From Albifimbria verrucaria (taxonomy: Eukaryota > Ascomycota > Sordariomycetes > Hypocreales > Stachybotryaceae), in contig JAHREC010000013.1 of assembly GCA_020081605.1 (NCBI GenBank), positions 6,448,001-6,512,000 on the forward strand: a stretch of DNA of 64,000 nt, read 5' to 3'. Made by a program: the position numbers and the translations under genes. This document shows, piece by piece, positions 61,687-64,000 of this stretch. The number at the start of each line of letters is the position of its first letter. The stretch's first letter is position 1. Below the pieces are notes generated by a model that saw nothing but the letters and a program-made list of their open reading frames with translations, was not told where the DNA came from and did no database searches.

Positions 61687-63060
61687 TACTGGAATGCTTA
61701 ACGGCCCCTTCGGTGTTATGCCAGCGGGCTTCCCTTGCGTCTCAGCGGATTAAAACGTTTCCCGAGCCAAAGTTTGCAGAAGCTTGAGGTTACGTTTCCT
61801 TTGAGTGCGATTAAGCACACGCCTAACCAACAGAGCCATTGCCTTGCCCAACCCCCACTTGTAGCTTAACTCAGTCGTTCGAAATGACTGTGAAATGATC
61901 TAAGGTCGGCCAATGTAGAAAGAATACCAAATACACTTACATATTTAGCTACCGCGAGTGCCTATCGCTTGCCTTCTCTGTCCGTGATTTTCAGGTTCTC
62001 CCATCTTCGCAACCGTATGTCATAGCAAGATATCTTTACATCCGACTATACTTACTGTCGTGTCCACCAAATGTCACACAACGTCAACGTAGGGTCTATA
62101 GTTAAGCCTTAAATGTACTGCAAGAACTAACTAAAGAGATGGGGTAGTATCAATAGCTGGGAATCGAGCCCCATGGCTGCGTATTCACAACAGATGATAG
62201 ACTCAGTCCCTATCAGTACCAAAAGTAAGCTACCCTAGGTAGCAGGTACAGGGTATGCGGCCTATTGAGGATGTATGAGAGGCCACAATAAGATAGAAAT
62301 AGAAATAAAAGGAGGAAAGACAAAAGACAAAAGAAAGTGCCAAAGGGCCACGACATCCGATTTCTTATTTTAAGAGAAGTAGGCACAGCATGATTACATG
62401 TAATGGTGCATTGCAATGCTGCGGGATGCTTGCAACTGAGTCGTGGACTACCCAACGACTACGCTTGCCCACCACCTGTTTCATTTGGCTCCCATGGCGA
62501 CCATGGTCTCACAAATGTGGATACGTTAATCAACGAGACTAAGTTACATGCAATGTCTGATTTTTACGGAGTGCAGCATTTCAAATTCGTCGTGGTAGTG
62601 TAGCTTTTGCACACGCGCAAATTCCAATACGAGCTGCCCCAGAACCCTTCCACAGAGTCGACCGCCAAGCCAGAGTGATGCAGGGGTAAATTTCTGTTTC
62701 CAGTAAATCCGGTTACTTTCATTTGTCCAATTCGGCTGGTGTGTTCCTGCCAGCGAGCGGCTAATATTGGCAAGGAGATTTGTTCGACTTGGCATACAAG
62801 GTTAGGCATTTGTGAAATTCATTCTCCTGTAGTATGGAAAACTGACCAGGGATAAAAACGGAGAAATACCAGTGCAACATCAGTAACTCTCAATACATTT
62901 AGATGATACAGAAATTGTGCTCATGGCTGCATAATTTTGATCAGCTGGGTCAACAGACTTATGTCACATAGACCTATGAACATCCCACAACCAAAATACC
63001 GATGCAATCAAGTTTGACCTGACTCTAATTGGAACTGTCATTTCTAGAGTGGCTTCTATC
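61687..63060. other. Intergenic, no supported gene
   Basis: Short frames only, with a purine-rich run (AGAAATAGAAATAAAAGGAGG) near 62295-62325. It contains the promoter of the MFS gene and the 3' flank of the aminotransferase. Confidence 0.5.
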
Positions 63061-64000
63061 TTAAACAGCACCCTCGATTACCATATCGGCTTCAGATACT
63101 GCACAACGCCAGCCGAATTCATCAGTGATCTTGCCTGTCTGGATCCCTTTTAGGTGGTGGAATAATTTTGACAAAATTGGCCCGGACTCATTCTGGGACT
63201 CGGGAATATAAGTAACGGTTTCCGCGTCGGAACTGACGGCCACACGTGGGCTTTGTGGGAGGCTGGGCTTCTGGTTGCGACGCGTGATTGAACGTATCGG
63301 TACCAAAGAGGCTGCTGTCCCTACTGCTATAACTTCGCTGAATGATGGCAGTTCTGTGTATTTGACAGGCCTCTTTTCAGCCTTCCAACCGAAACTACGC
63401 GCAAGTTCCAGGACGCTCTCGCTTGTAATACTTTCAATGATACAGGCAGAGCTGGGGACAACAACTGTCACGTCGCTGCCGTCTACCTTCACACCAACAA
63501 AACCACATGTGCTGAACTCGTCTATCTCCTCATGCCTGGCGCTGTCGAGATGCAGCGTGATACCATAGCCTTCTCGCCGAGCTTTGTCGCTCCAGCGCAG
63601 AACAGGGGCGTAGTTACCCCGAGTTTTGCGTGACCCGAGCCATTGGGCGCTGTCCGATCGAACTCATCCAGGATAACAGCCTTGACAGGCAGCGCACCGT
63701 GAGCGATACCTGTTGGGACGGCATAAATGCAGAAAGTGTACTCCTCCGGCGCCGTCAGGTTTAACTGCGCGCTGGATCCATACAGCTGCGGGCGCAAGTA
63801 TAAGGCCGCTCCAGTCTCATGTGGTGGTACAAAGCCAGCATTCAGTGCGACGACTGAGCGACAGGCCTGCACAAACATATCAACAGGCACATGTGGCATT
63901 GAAGCTACGTCGGCCGAATGCTGCATTCGGTACGCGTTGCGCTCCGGGCGGAAGATGGCTAACTCTAAGTCTCCAGGGCTGCGAAAAGCCTTGATGCCTT
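63061..64000 (-). CDS. Branched-chain amino acid aminotransferase-like enzyme (partial, runs off right edge)
   Basis: Fold-type IV PLP aminotransferase interconverting branched-chain 2-keto acids and amino acids. The visible part starts inside GIKAFRSPGDLELAIFRPERNAYRM. It contains ALYLRPQLYG and the PLP-Lys motif GHAKLG (Lys at 63624-63626). The usual GGNYAP continuation follows after a one-base deficit at CCCC (63617-63620, plus strand). Next come STCGFVGVK, then SITSESVLELARSFGW, and GTAASLVPIRSI near the C-terminus. The stop is at 63061. Like TOXF of the HC-toxin cluster, a dedicated copy next to an NRPS may supply an unusual amino acid; that is inference. About 90-100 N-terminal residues are outside the window. 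Confidence 0.88.

Overview
This window is nuclear DNA of a filamentous ascomycete. Genes carry short GT-AG introns (mostly about 45-150 bp), some with CTAAC branch sites. The families are typical of Pezizomycotina: Zn2Cys6 and DUF3468-like regulators, PTH11/CFEM 7TM proteins, a GMC oxidoreductase, and THI4 with a eukaryotic TPP riboswitch. Sordariomycetes is my best guess, but the sequence does not prove it.

Left part (1-19 kb): the C-terminal tail of an unknown gene, then a 14-TM MFS exporter (-) diverging from a Zn2Cys6 regulator (+) over a promoter with a nested inverted repeat. Next come a decayed threonine-aldolase-like PLP enzyme, a CFEM/PTH11 receptor-like protein (+), a secreted GMC oxidoreductase (-), a conserved hypothetical gene (+) and a second PTH11-type 7TM protein (-). 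Middle (20-22 kb): thiazole synthase THI4 (-) with a TPP riboswitch upstream.

Right part (22.9-64 kb): a likely secondary-metabolite cluster. It holds a DUF3468-type regulator, an MDR oxidoreductase, a free-standing thioesterase-like hydrolase, and one giant apparently intronless nonribosomal peptide synthetase (28469-58586, -, about 10,040 aa). It continues with an MFS exporter and a branched-chain aminotransferase running off the right edge. The NRPS reads as [A remnant-T]-(C-A-T)x9 with no epimerase, methyltransferase, TE, reductase or terminal C domain. A domains 1, 3 and 9 share one specificity code (DLGFLAGVFK by eye) of the DLG type I associate with Aib/isovaline in peptaibiotics. A nine-residue, probably Aib-rich peptide is the working hypothesis, perhaps released by the separate thioesterase and supplied with an amino acid by the aminotransferase.

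Reading frames of nearly all these genes are interrupted. Almost every break is repaired by one extra base, usually in a short homopolymer, and domain content continues uninterrupted across it. I count 19 in the NRPS and at least 11 in other genes. This looks like homopolymer under-calling in the assembly rather than mass pseudogenisation, so each broken gene is annotated as a single locus.
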